The notes under the pieces: model-generated
What the model was told of the DNA's origin: nothing
Databases searched by the model: none
The model's input: only the letters and a program-made list of their open reading frames with translations
Assembly (NCBI GenBank): GCA_029942065.1
Contig: JAPYTY010000179.1
Location: forward strand, 1 to 5,047
Origin: Acidobacteriota bacterium
Lineage (GTDB): Bacteria; Acidobacteriota; UBA6911; RPQK01; JADFOI01
Direction of reading: 5' to 3'
DNA: 5,047 bases
Position numbers and translations under genes: made by a program
Shown: piece by piece, positions 1 to 5,017 of the stretch
Position numbering within the stretch: position 1 is the stretch's first letter
Layout of the letters: each line of letters opens with the position of its first letter

Positions 1-2
1 GG

Positions 3-80
3 GTCGGAAGTGGAAACTTCCTCAAAACGGAGCTCTTCAGGGCCGCCGGCTTCTTGGACACGTATCGCTTTCATGAGTGA
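3..80 (+). CDS. C-terminal end of an unidentified upstream protein (partial)
   Basis: The frame starting at base 3 is open from the window edge to a TGA at 78-80 and reads VGSGNFLKTELFRAAGFLDT followed by YRFHE. Third codon positions are mostly G or C (about 18 of 25), like the genes downstream, so this looks like real coding sequence cut by the window edge. The 'ELFRAAGFLDTYRFHE' stretch faintly resembles the 'GFVDTFRHxHP' segment of exonuclease III-type endonucleases. In that family this segment is not C-terminal, so either the resemblance is accidental or the gene is truncated. It does not resemble the C-terminus of IF-2, which often lies upstream of ylxP. I cannot name the product. Confidence 0.45.
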   Translation, partial: VGSGNFLKTELFRAAGFLDTYRFHE

Positions 81-222
81 ATGTCGATTATACCCGGAGG
101 ATGCATCGCTTGTCTTCGCTTCGCTCAGATAAAGGCGGGTGGTCCTGCAGTAGAGACCTTATCCATGATCCGGGTGATGGCCCGTAGACTGGGTTTGACC
201 AAACAGGTTACACTTACTTGCC
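81..222. other. Intergenic spacer upstream of ylxP, containing a dispersed repeat
   Basis: These 142 bases separate the upstream stop from the ylxP start. All three forward frames here are unconvincing: the frame leading into ylxP has stops at 130, 151, 166, 175 and 196, and a 61-codon frame from 81 runs through the repeat and into ylxP. The spacer holds one copy of the 26-base repeat (113-138). A TTGACC hexamer at 195-200 resembles a -35 element, but no acceptable -10 lies at the right distance before the ylxP ATG, so I do not call a promoter. Confidence 0.6.
113..138 (+). repeat. 26-base dispersed repeat, left copy (inverted relative to 4924-4949)
   Basis: Bases 113-138 (core 'cgcttcgctcagataaagg') are the exact reverse complement of 4924-4949, 26 of 26 bases. 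The match stops abruptly at both ends (112 and 139 mismatch). Both copies are intergenic. A perfect 26-base match 4.8 kb apart is not expected by chance. No transposase or longer inverted repeat accompanies it, so it is better read as a member of a short intergenic repeat family than as the end of an insertion element. Confidence 0.85.
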
Positions 223-513
223 ATGCCGATAGTGTTTTGTTCTTTGGGTATTTATCTTCCCTGTAGCCATTCTCTGAAAGAGAAGCGCGACGTGCTCCGC
301 AAAACGATGGATCGCTTGCGCTCCCGTTTCAATTTTTCCATTTCCGAGATTGATCATCAGGATGTGTGGCAGCGGGCCCGAGTGGGGGCTGTTTCGATTG
401 GTTCCGATCCGAAGGTGCTGGAACGCGTTTCAACGCAGTTCATCCGGGAGAGCGAGCGAATCCTGGGAAGTGATTTAGTGAGATACGATATTGAATTCAT
501 TGAGTGCGATTGA
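223..513 (+). CDS. ylxP: DUF503 / YlxP-family protein
   Basis: This 96-residue protein has the hallmarks of the DUF503 (YlxP) family. There is a short beta-strand start (MPIVFCSLGIYLP), then 'HSLKEKRDVLRKTMDRLRSR' at residues 16-35, then 'FNFSISEIDHQDVWQRARVG' at residues 36-55. Length is normal for the family (about 90-100 residues). Family members are small proteins usually encoded next to infB, rbfA and truB. A role in ribosome or translation biology has been proposed, but the biochemical function is not settled. ATG 223 is the first start after an in-frame stop at 196-198 and gives the usual family N-terminus. No good Shine-Dalgarno sequence precedes it. Its end overlaps the nrnA start by 23 bases, so it probably heads or belongs to a co-transcribed ylxP-nrnA-truB unit. 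rbfA, often the next gene, is absent here. Confidence 0.93.
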   Translation: MPIVFCSLGIYLPCSHSLKEKRDVLRKTMDRLRSRFNFSISEIDHQDVWQRARVGAVSIGSDPKVLERVSTQFIRESERILGSDLVRYDIEFIECD

Positions 514-1480
514 ACGGCCGAAATCGAAGGCTTTTGAAGACATTCTCCGCTTCATCTCCGAGCATGAGCGGTTTTTGATCACCTCACATGCCCGGCCCGA
601 TGGGGATTCCATCGGTTCCGCTCTGGCTCTGGCTCTGGGGTTGGAAGGCCTGGGAAAGACGGCGGACATTTTCGGTGGGGATCCTGTCCCGCGTTCCTTT
701 GTTGCTTTACCGGCGATTGACAAAATCAAGGTGACCGACCGCGTCGAAGGACCCTATGACGGCTTGCTGATCCTGGAGTGCAACGATCTGAAGCGACCCG
801 GGGTCGATGGCCTGGACCAGTACTTCGTCGTGAACATCGACCACCATCTGAATACCAATCCTTTTGGTGACCTGAATTGGGTGGATTCCTCGGCTGCGGC
901 CGTGGGAGAGATGATCTACCAACTGCTTTTAGCCATGGATGCTCCCATCACTCTGGAGGTTGCCACCAATCTTTATGTGGCGATCTTCACCGACACCGGA
1001 TCGTTCCAATACTCCAACACCTCCGCCAAGACTTTTTCCATCGTGGCCGATCTGGTTCATCTGGGTGTCCGTCCCTCTGACGTTGCCCAGTCCATTCACA
1101 TGGCGCACCCCCCGGAGAGAATCAAGCTCCTGGGGAGACTGCTCAATACACTGGAGATCCATTCTTCTGGAAAGATCGCCTCGATTACTCTCAGCCACCA
1201 GATGCTTGAAGAAACCGGTGCCGCGCCCAACGATGTCGAAGGCATGGTGAACTATCCCCTCTCCATCAGCGGCGTCGAAATGGCCGCCTTTTTTCGCCAG
1301 GACCAGGGCGATTCCTTTCGAGTCAGCCTGAGGTCCAAAGACCGGTACGATGTCAGTAAGGTGGCTCGACTCATGGGTGGAGGCGGCCACAAAAATGCGG
1401 CCGGTCTTTCGGTAGAAGGCAACAGGGAAGAGGCCGCCGGAAAAGTGATCGGGGAACTGGAAAAACTTCTTGATTCATGA
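491..1480 (+). CDS. nrnA: DHH/DHHA1 phosphoesterase, NrnA-like oligoribonuclease / PAP phosphatase
   Basis: The protein has 329 residues, a normal NrnA size. The DHH domain shows motif I 'SHARPDGDSIGSALAL' (residues 32-47; H33, D37, D39 are expected Mn ligands), a motif II region 'LILECNDLKRPG' (93-104), 'NIDHH' (115-119, the DHH signature) and motif IV 'FTDTGSFQYSN' (166-176; D168). The C-terminal DHHA1 domain ends with the substrate-binding 'GGGGHKNAAG' (296-305). Known relatives degrade short oligoribonucleotides (nanoRNA, and pGpG in some species) and dephosphorylate pAp in the cytoplasm. E96 stands where most relatives have a metal-binding Asp. I believe Glu here is typical of some phyla, and all other catalytic residues are intact, so I expect an active enzyme. 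The start is TTG 491, because an in-frame stop lies at 479-481; TTG 500 is the only nearby alternative. A weak 'gtgaga' at 478-483 could bind the ribosome. The gene overlaps ylxP by 23 bases and truB by 11, which suggests translational coupling. Confidence 0.92.
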   Translation: MNSLSAIERPKSKAFEDILRFISEHERFLITSHARPDGDSIGSALALALGLEGLGKTADIFGGDPVPRSFVALPAIDKIKVTDRVEGPYDGLLILECNDLKRPGVDGLDQYFVVNIDHHLNTNPFGDLNWVDSSAAAVGEMIYQLLLAMDAPITLEVATNLYVAIFTDTGSFQYSNTSAKTFSIVADLVHLGVRPSDVAQSIHMAHPPERIKLLGRLLNTLEIHSSGKIASITLSHQMLEETGAAPNDVEGMVNYPLSISGVEMAAFFRQDQGDSFRVSLRSKDRYDVSKVARLMGGGGHKNAAGLSVEGNREEAAGKVIGELEKLLDS

Positions 1481-2360
1481 ACCTCCCTGCGGCGTCCTGG
1501 TTGCCGATAAACCCTGCGGGCCGACCTCCCAGGATATCGTTGCCAGGGTGCGCCAGTTCTTGAAGGTCAAGGTGGGTCATACTGGAACTCTGGACCCCAT
1601 GGCGACAGGGGTTTTGCCCCTGGTTGTGGGGCGGGCCACCCGATTGGCCCGGTTCTACCAGGCTCATGACAAGGAATATGGGGCTGAAATCAGGCTGGGA
1701 CAGAGCACCGATACTTTTGATCGGGAGGGCAAGATCCTTGAGAAGCACCCGGTTCCTGAAATCTCCAGCCAGCTAGCCCAATCGGTCCTGTCCCGATTCA
1801 AGGGGGAAATTCAACAGCAACCTCCCATGTTCTCCGCCGTTAAGGTGGGCGGGGAGAGACTCTACAACCTGGCCCGTCAGAATCTTACCGTCCAGCGCCC
1901 TTTCAGAAAGGTCTCCATCTATAGCCTGGAATTACTGGAGCAGACGCGGGCAAGCTGGCATCTCAGGGTTCATTGTTCCTCGGGGACGTACATCCGCACG
2001 CTGGCCCATGAGATCGGCCAGGCTTTGGGCTGTGGAGCCTTTCTCTATGACTTGCGTCGCCTCCGAGCAGGCAGTTTTGATTTGAGTCAGGCGTTGTCGG
2101 TAGAGGAAATGGAGGGCCGATGGAAAGAAATGCTCTATCCGATGGAGCGCCTGTTGCCTGACCTTCCTCGAGTCGATCTGGATGAAGTCGACATCATGAA
2201 AATAGGGCATGGGAACGAAATCTCCTACCAGGACAGCAAACATCGAGATCTCTATCGGCTTTTCCACAATCAGAAGTTGATGGCCATCGGAGAGGGGGGC
2301 GCAGAGGCTCAGCTTCGGCCCAAGATCGTCCTGCGCCGAATCGAAGAAGCGTCAACCTAG
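1470..2360 (+). CDS. truB: tRNA pseudouridine(55) synthase TruB
   Basis: TruB converts U55 in the T-loop of tRNAs to pseudouridine. The 296-residue protein starts with the family-typical 'GVLVADKPCGPTSQDIVARV' (8-27). It carries the catalytic motif 'GHTGTLDPMATGVLP' (36-50) with nucleophile D42, and 'DKEYGAEIRLGQSTDTFD' (66-83) with conserved Y69. It also has 'QQQPPMFSAVKVGGERLYNL' and the late motif 'CSSGTYIRTLAHEIGQ', followed by 'LRRLRAGSF'. Length is close to the bacterial norm, and the remaining C-terminal ~80 residues correspond to the more variable TruB C-terminal region. The start is TTG 1470: it lies 11 bases inside nrnA and puts the conserved block at the expected distance from the N-terminus, while the nearby ATG at 1477 is out of frame. 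It is the last gene of the operon; a heptamer-repeat tract and a perfect hairpin follow the TAG stop. Confidence 0.96.
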   Translation: MIHEPPCGVLVADKPCGPTSQDIVARVRQFLKVKVGHTGTLDPMATGVLPLVVGRATRLARFYQAHDKEYGAEIRLGQSTDTFDREGKILEKHPVPEISSQLAQSVLSRFKGEIQQQPPMFSAVKVGGERLYNLARQNLTVQRPFRKVSIYSLELLEQTRASWHLRVHCSSGTYIRTLAHEIGQALGCGAFLYDLRRLRAGSFDLSQALSVEEMEGRWKEMLYPMERLLPDLPRVDLDEVDIMKIGHGNEISYQDSKHRDLYRLFHNQKLMAIGEGGAEAQLRPKIVLRRIEEAST

Positions 2361-2394
2361 TCACGTGAAACCTGGAATCTGGAACGTGGAACGC
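2360..2394 (+). repeat. Degenerate tandem heptamer tract after truB
   Basis: Directly after the truB stop the sequence reads as consecutive 7-base units: gtcacgt (starting on the last base of the stop), gaaacct, ggaatct, ggaacgt, ggaacgc (2360-2394). The rough consensus is GGAACNT. The last unit also supplies the left arm of the hairpin at 2390-2416. Similar heptamer tracts appear at 3216-3243 (as the complement, TGAAACG type) and 5018-5047 (AAACCTT/AAACGTG type). Confidence 0.7.
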
Positions 2395-2416
2395 GCTGGG
2401 CGAAGGCCAGCGCGTT
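2390..2416 (+). terminator. Perfect 10-bp hairpin between truB and the sirtuin gene
   Basis: AACGCGCTGG (2390-2399) pairs perfectly with CCAGCGCGTT (2407-2416) around a 7-base loop (gcgaagg). A short T-rich tail, 'TTTAT', spans 2415-2419. It may be the intrinsic terminator of the ylxP-nrnA-truB operon, although the T tract is short. It ends only four bases before the sirtuin ATG at 2421. In a transcript reading through from truB it would therefore occupy the ribosome-binding region and could limit sirtuin translation. Terminator is the simpler reading; translational control is inference. Confidence 0.55.
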
Positions 2417-2420
2417 TATC

Positions 2421-3178
2421 ATGTCAGCAAAGGAACTGGCGACACTTCTGAATTCCGCTCACAACGTGCTGGTTTTCACCGGTGCGGGTATGTCCACCGG
2501 TTCGGGCATTCCCGACTTCCGTGGGGCCAAGGGCCTGTGGCACCGGATCCGTCCCGTCTATTTCGATGAGTTCATGAATTCACATGAAGCTCGCCTCCGG
2601 CACTGGCAATACAAACTGGACGGCTGGCGCGATTTTCGCGATGCTCGACCCAGTGCTGCCCACGAGGCTTTGTATGAACTGGACCGGATGGGTCGTCTGG
2701 ATGGCCTGGTAACCCAGAATATCGATGGCTTGCACCAGTTGGCAGGCCACCCTGAGGAGAAAGTGATCGAGCTGCACGGGACCAACCGAAAGGTGGAGTG
2801 TGTTGCCTGCCAGGAGATTTTTGAACCGGACCCCCTCTTCGAGCAGTTTGGCGAAACGGGGGAGCCCCCTTTGTGCCGATGTGGAGGCTTCCTCAAGCCG
2901 GCCACCATTTCCTTCGGGCAGGCCATGCCCAGGGCAAACTCCAGACTGCCTTCAGCTGGGCCGGTCGTGCCGATCTGGTGGTTTCCGTGGGGTCAACCCT
3001 TGAGGTGGAACCAGCCGCGTCGGTGCCCTGCTCGGCCAAAGACAACGGTGCCGCCTACGTGGTCATCAATCAGGGACCCACCGCTCATGATCAACTGGCC
3101 GATCTTCGCGTCGAGGATGATGTGAATGTCCTTTTGCCGGCAATGATCAACCACCTCCGTGGGCTTACCGAAGTGTAG
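2421..3178 (+). pseudogene. Sir2-family NAD-dependent protein deacylase, frameshifted
   Basis: Sirtuins remove acyl groups from lysines using NAD. The first 170 codons show the NAD-binding 'FTGAGMSTGSGIPDFRG' (19-35), 'VTQNIDGLHQLAG' (97-109) and 'ELHGTNRKVEC' (117-127) with catalytic H119. Zinc ligands C127-x2-C130 and C152-x-C154 are present, then 'GGFLKPATISFGQAMP' (155-170). After that the frame loses all similarity and stops at 3123-3125. The family sequence resumes one frame over from 2930: 'GKLQTAFSWAGRADLVVSVG', 'STLEVEPAAS', 'AYVVINQGPTAHDQLADLRV', ending at TAG 3176-3178. Adding one base at the C run 2928-2930 would restore a 252-residue protein, a normal sirtuin length. Everything else is well conserved, so the break is either very recent or a sequencing/assembly error. 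As written, the product lacks part of the Rossmann fold and should be inactive. ATG 2421 has no clear Shine-Dalgarno sequence. A strong terminator lies downstream at 3364-3400. Confidence 0.9.
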
Positions 3179-3215
3179 GCTGTGCGTTTTTCCGTGCTTT
3201 TGTGGGGGCGCAGCG

Positions 3216-3243
3216 CGTTTCACGTTTGCATGTTTCACGTGTC
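3216..3243 (-). repeat. Degenerate heptamer tract downstream of the sirtuin gene
   Basis: The plus strand reads cgtttca, cgtttgca, tgtttca, cgtgtc: near-heptameric units whose complement is of the TGAAACG type. This is the same motif class as the tract after truB and the one at the window end ('AAACGTGAA'). The minus-strand orientation matches the sense of the hydroxylase gene at 3335-4003. No open frame of interest runs through it. Confidence 0.6.
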
Positions 3244-3357
3244 CGGAGTGTGGGAGGCGCTTCAGTGCGCCGATTCCGGAGAGCCGCTCACAGAGCGGCC
3301 GCTACAACGCCCTTATCGTTGTGCGTATGCACACCTACCCTCGCTCCGAAGGAGCGA
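3242..3357. repeat. Cluster of small GC-rich hairpins (REP-like)
   Basis: Several palindromes follow one another. Two TCCGGA palindromes at 3242-3247 and 3275-3280 bracket a GGCGC/GCGCC stem (3256-3260 with 3267-3271), preceded by 'gtgggagg'. A GCCGCTC/GAGCGGC stem of 7 bp with loop ACA follows at 3283-3299, overlapping the palindrome AGCGGCCGCT (3294-3303). A TCGCTCC/GGAGCGA stem of 7 bp with loop GAA lies at 3341-3357. The 'GTGGGAG + short GC hairpin' layout is reminiscent of REP elements, but I see no RAYT transposase here. The last hairpin lies inside the 3' end of the minus-strand reading frame. Confidence 0.6.
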
Positions 3358-4003
3358 CAGAGTCTGGCTCAGGGCGTTTCGCCCTGGGCCAGTTTTTTTT
3401 GTGTCTTGGTGGTTGTTTTCTTCTCTGTTCCTCTGTGGTGACATTCTCCTGGTGCCTCGGTGGTGATGCCCAGGTCCCAAAAACCGCATCCCACAACGGC
3501 GAGGTAACACCAAAACAGTGATCTGGATCCACAAAATGGTGATAAAAGTGCCAGCGGCGCTGTCGTTTCAGCAGGCCCCGGCTGTTCTTGCCCAGATGCA
3601 GCCGGTAATGGACCCACTCGTAGTAAAGAAATCCCGCCCACAAACCAGTCAGAAATCCGGTGGCATCCAGGAAGCTTCCCCCTATCCAATAGAATCCCCA
3701 TCCCAGTAACCCCGAAACGGGCAGACTGTAGAGTGGCTGAACCAGAATCTTGCCAGGATGGCGCGGGTCCTGGTGATGATTGTAGTGAAGCTGGTGAATG
3801 ATTTTCCTCATCCCGGGATTTTGCGGAGTCCAGTGAAAGAAATAACGATGCAGGAGATATTCCAGTAGACTCCAAATAGCGAGACCGATCAAAATCAGCA
3901 CCAGGAGTCGGGACGCCTGAGATCGCTGAACGTCGGAATGAAAGACGAGAAGCCCGGTGAGCAGTGGATAGATCCAGAACGAAAAAAAGCGAACCCATGC
4001 CAT
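3335..4003 (-). CDS. Fatty acid hydroxylase superfamily membrane protein with a repeat-derived tail
   Basis: The 222-residue frame has the histidine clusters of the integral-membrane di-iron fatty acid hydroxylase / sterol desaturase superfamily. These are 'HRYFFH' (52-57), 'HQLHYNHH' (70-77), 'HYRLH' (132-136) and 'HFYHH' (152-156), followed by the usual closing segment 'HCFGVTSPLWDAVFGTW' (162-178). Four hydrophobic stretches at about 3-21, 30-51, 94-112 and 114-131 fit a membrane enzyme. Such enzymes use O2 to hydroxylate or desaturate lipids; the substrate cannot be told from sequence. Residues 179-222 are hydrophilic, rich in R, K, P and E, and are encoded by the 25-base repeats, the A-tract and the terminator hairpin. 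They are not part of the family and suggest the native stop was lost near 3469. The start is ATG 4003; another ATG at 3998 is out of frame. No Shine-Dalgarno is visible. It is divergent from the hydrolase, 21 bases away. Confidence 0.87.
   Translation of the reverse strand: MAWVRFFSFWIYPLLTGLLVFHSDVQRSQASRLLVLILIGLAIWSLLEYLLHRYFFHWTPQNPGMRKIIHQLHYNHHQDPRHPGKILVQPLYSLPVSGLLGWGFYWIGGSFLDATGFLTGLWAGFLYYEWVHYRLHLGKNSRGLLKRQRRWHFYHHFVDPDHCFGVTSPLWDAVFGTWASPPRHQENVTTEEQRRKQPPRHKKNWPRAKRPEPDSVAPSERG
3364..3400 (+). terminator. Strong intrinsic terminator downstream of the sirtuin gene
   Basis: CTGGCTCAGGGCG (3364-3376) pairs with CGCCCTGGGCCAG (3380-3392) over 13 bp with one G-U pair. The loop is TTT, and eight T residues follow directly (3393-3400). 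This is a textbook Rho-independent terminator for plus-strand transcription, here ending the sirtuin transcript. In the opposite direction no T tract follows, so it should act one way. It sits within the extended minus-strand hydroxylase reading frame. Confidence 0.9.
3391..3466 (-). repeat. Three degenerate 25-base repeat units (CACCACAGAG family)
   Basis: Read on the minus strand, three related units start near 3466 (tcaccaccgaggcacc), 3441 (tcaccacagaggaaca) and 3415 (caaccaccaagacaca), spaced 25 and 26 bases apart. Each ends in an A-rich or AG-rich part. Two units of the same family, on the plus strand, lie at 4876-4925. The first unit begins two codons after the conserved end of the hydroxylase domain, so the tract is translated as the tail of that reading frame. 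Confidence 0.8.
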
Positions 4004-4024
4004 AGGTTATTATTTTACTGACTC
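4004..4024. promoter_or_regulatory. 21-base divergent intergenic region, probable bidirectional promoter
   Basis: Only 21 AT-rich bases separate two divergent start codons. On the plus strand TATTAT (4008-4013, 5 of 6 to the -10 consensus) lies 11 bases before the hydrolase ATG. On the minus strand TAAAAT (4017-4012, 5 of 6) lies 8 bases before the hydroxylase ATG. If used, both would give leaderless or nearly leaderless mRNAs. Neither has a convincing -35 at 16-18 bases, and neither gene has a Shine-Dalgarno sequence. The location is strongly implied by the layout; the exact boxes are guesses. Confidence 0.4.
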
Positions 4025-4870
4025 ATGTTGGCAAAGGATAACTGGATCGAAATCGATGGCCTTAAAATCCATTACCTGAGTGGTGGAGAGGAGTCCTCGA
4101 CCCTGGTCTTGATCCACGGAGGGGGCGCTGACTCGGCCTCTCTCTCCTGGGGGCCGGCTATGGGTGAACTGGCCTCGACCTGCCGGGTGATCGCTCCCGA
4201 CCTGCCCGGATTCGGAGAGAGTGACAAGCCCAGGATCGCCTACACCCTGGAGTACTACACTCAATTTCTGAAACGCTTCACCGAGGCACTGGATCTGGGA
4301 GCGTTCTCGCTGGGAGGGCTCTCGATGGGTGGCCAGATTTCCCTCAACTTCGTCTTGAAGCTCCCCTGCCCGGTCATGAGACTGGTCCTGGTCGGCAGTG
4401 CCGGGCTTGGCACCAGGCTGCGGTGGCAGGTTCTGGGCCGGCTGGGAAGCCAGATTCCGGGTTTGCAGGAATCGGTGAGAAAAACGGCTGCCCGTAGCCC
4501 TGGGACCATCAAGCGGAGCCTGCAGCTCTTTCTCCACAATCCGCAGCGGGTTACCGATGAACTGGTCGATGAGATCTCCAGGGGGATTGCCGTCCCCGGA
4601 GCGGGTCGGGCCTGGAAATCCTACCTGACCCATGAGATGGGTTACTCGGGCTTCCGACATGGCCTGGTGGAACGGCTCGCCGAGATCACACTGCCGACCC
4701 TGATTCTGCACGGAGCCAACGACAACTTCATTCCGGTCAAATGGGCGAAGAAGGCTCACCAGCTCATACCTGGTGCCAGGTTGTCCATCTTTCCGGAGTG
4801 CGGACACTGGCTGCCGAGAGAAAAAACGGCCGAGTTCACCGCTCGTGTACTTGAATTCCTTTCTGAGTAG
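4025..4870 (+). CDS. Alpha/beta-fold hydrolase
   Basis: This 281-residue protein has a complete alpha/beta hydrolase core. It shows the oxyanion-hole strand 'LVLIHGGGADSASLSW' (27-42), 'VIAPDLPGFGESDKP' (55-69) and the nucleophile elbow 'GLSMGG' (98-103) with S100. The acid is in 'LHGANDNFIPVKWA' (228-241; D233) and the catalytic base in 'FPECGHWLPREK' (256-267; H261). The helical cap lies roughly at 128-205. Overall it resembles the family of C-C bond hydrolases, esterases and epoxide-hydrolase-like enzymes (MhpC/BphD-type fold). That fold does not fix the substrate, so no specific name is given. No signal peptide is seen, so it is probably cytoplasmic. ATG 4025 places the first beta strand normally and has no Shine-Dalgarno. 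The divergent pairing with a membrane lipid hydroxylase hints at lipid or hydrophobic-substrate metabolism, but that is inference. Repeats begin five bases after the TAG stop. Confidence 0.92.
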   Translation: MLAKDNWIEIDGLKIHYLSGGEESSTLVLIHGGGADSASLSWGPAMGELASTCRVIAPDLPGFGESDKPRIAYTLEYYTQFLKRFTEALDLGAFSLGGLSMGGQISLNFVLKLPCPVMRLVLVGSAGLGTRLRWQVLGRLGSQIPGLQESVRKTAARSPGTIKRSLQLFLHNPQRVTDELVDEISRGIAVPGAGRAWKSYLTHEMGYSGFRHGLVERLAEITLPTLILHGANDNFIPVKWAKKAHQLIPGARLSIFPECGHWLPREKTAEFTARVLEFLSE

Positions 4871-4875
4871 AGTTG

Positions 4876-4925
4876 CACACCACAAAGGCACAGGAAGGTA
4901 TTCACCACAGAGACACAAAGAAGCC
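4876..4925 (+). repeat. Two degenerate 25-base repeat units (CACCACAGAG family)
   Basis: Two units start at 4876 (cacaccacaaaggcacagg) and 4901 (ttcaccacagagacacaaag) with an exact 25-base period. They belong to the same family as the three minus-strand units at 3391-3466. The tract begins five bases after the hydrolase stop, in the sense direction of that gene. It abuts the 26-base repeat at 4924. Confidence 0.8.
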
Positions 4926-4949
4926 GCCTTTATCTGAGCGAAGCGAAGA
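4924..4949 (-). repeat. 26-base dispersed repeat, right copy (inverted relative to 113-138)
   Basis: This is the exact reverse complement of 113-138 over 26 bases. It is joined directly to the end of the second 25-base unit, whereas the left copy has no 25-base units next to it. The two sequences are therefore separate modules that happen to adjoin here. Confidence 0.85.
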
Positions 4950-5017
4950 AAATTCTTTTCTTTGTCCTATCTCTCCAATCTCAGCCAACATAGATAGGGG
5001 CACCTCCCACCTTCCGG
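4950..5017. other. Intergenic sequence with a weak inverted repeat
   Basis: No gene is visible here. CCTATCT (4966-4972) can pair with AGATAGG (4992-4998) over 7 bp with a 19-base loop and no T tract. This is too weak to call a terminator, although the hydrolase gene must end transcription somewhere in this area or beyond the window. Confidence 0.4.

Noticed and set aside
195..223. Sigma-70-type promoter upstream of ylxP (TTGACC at 195-200)
   Set aside because: No acceptable -10 hexamer occurs 16-18 bases downstream, and that position would overlap the start codon.
81..266. A 61-codon frame starting directly after the upstream stop (TGAATG)
   Set aside because: It crosses the 26-base repeat and overlaps the well-supported ylxP start in another frame. 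Nothing in it is recognisable.
929..1390. A 153-codon minus-strand frame inside nrnA
   Set aside because: It is a shadow of nrnA, with no motifs, and conflicts with a strongly supported gene.
2925..2936. Programmed ribosomal frameshift in the sirtuin gene
   Set aside because: The site lacks a slippery heptamer and an obvious downstream stimulator, and sirtuins are not known for recoding. A mutation or base-call error is simpler.
3391..3466. Possible CRISPR array from the 25-base units
   Set aside because: The units are head to tail without spacers, diverged from one another, and there are only three. No cas genes are present.
3159..3521. Plus-strand open frames of up to 120 codons downstream of the sirtuin
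   Set aside because: They run through heptamers, hairpins, the terminator and the 25-base units. The apparent proteins are translated repeats with no family features.
4010..4918. A 302-codon open frame on the minus strand, longer than the hydrolase itself
   Set aside because: It is antisense to the alpha/beta hydrolase, whose catalytic motifs are complete. The antisense translation is low-complexity, shows no family motif, and begins inside the 25-base repeats.
113..4949. Composite transposon or genomic island with the 26-base repeats as ends
   Set aside because: The enclosed genes include a conserved housekeeping operon. There is no transposase or integrase and no target-site duplication that I can see.
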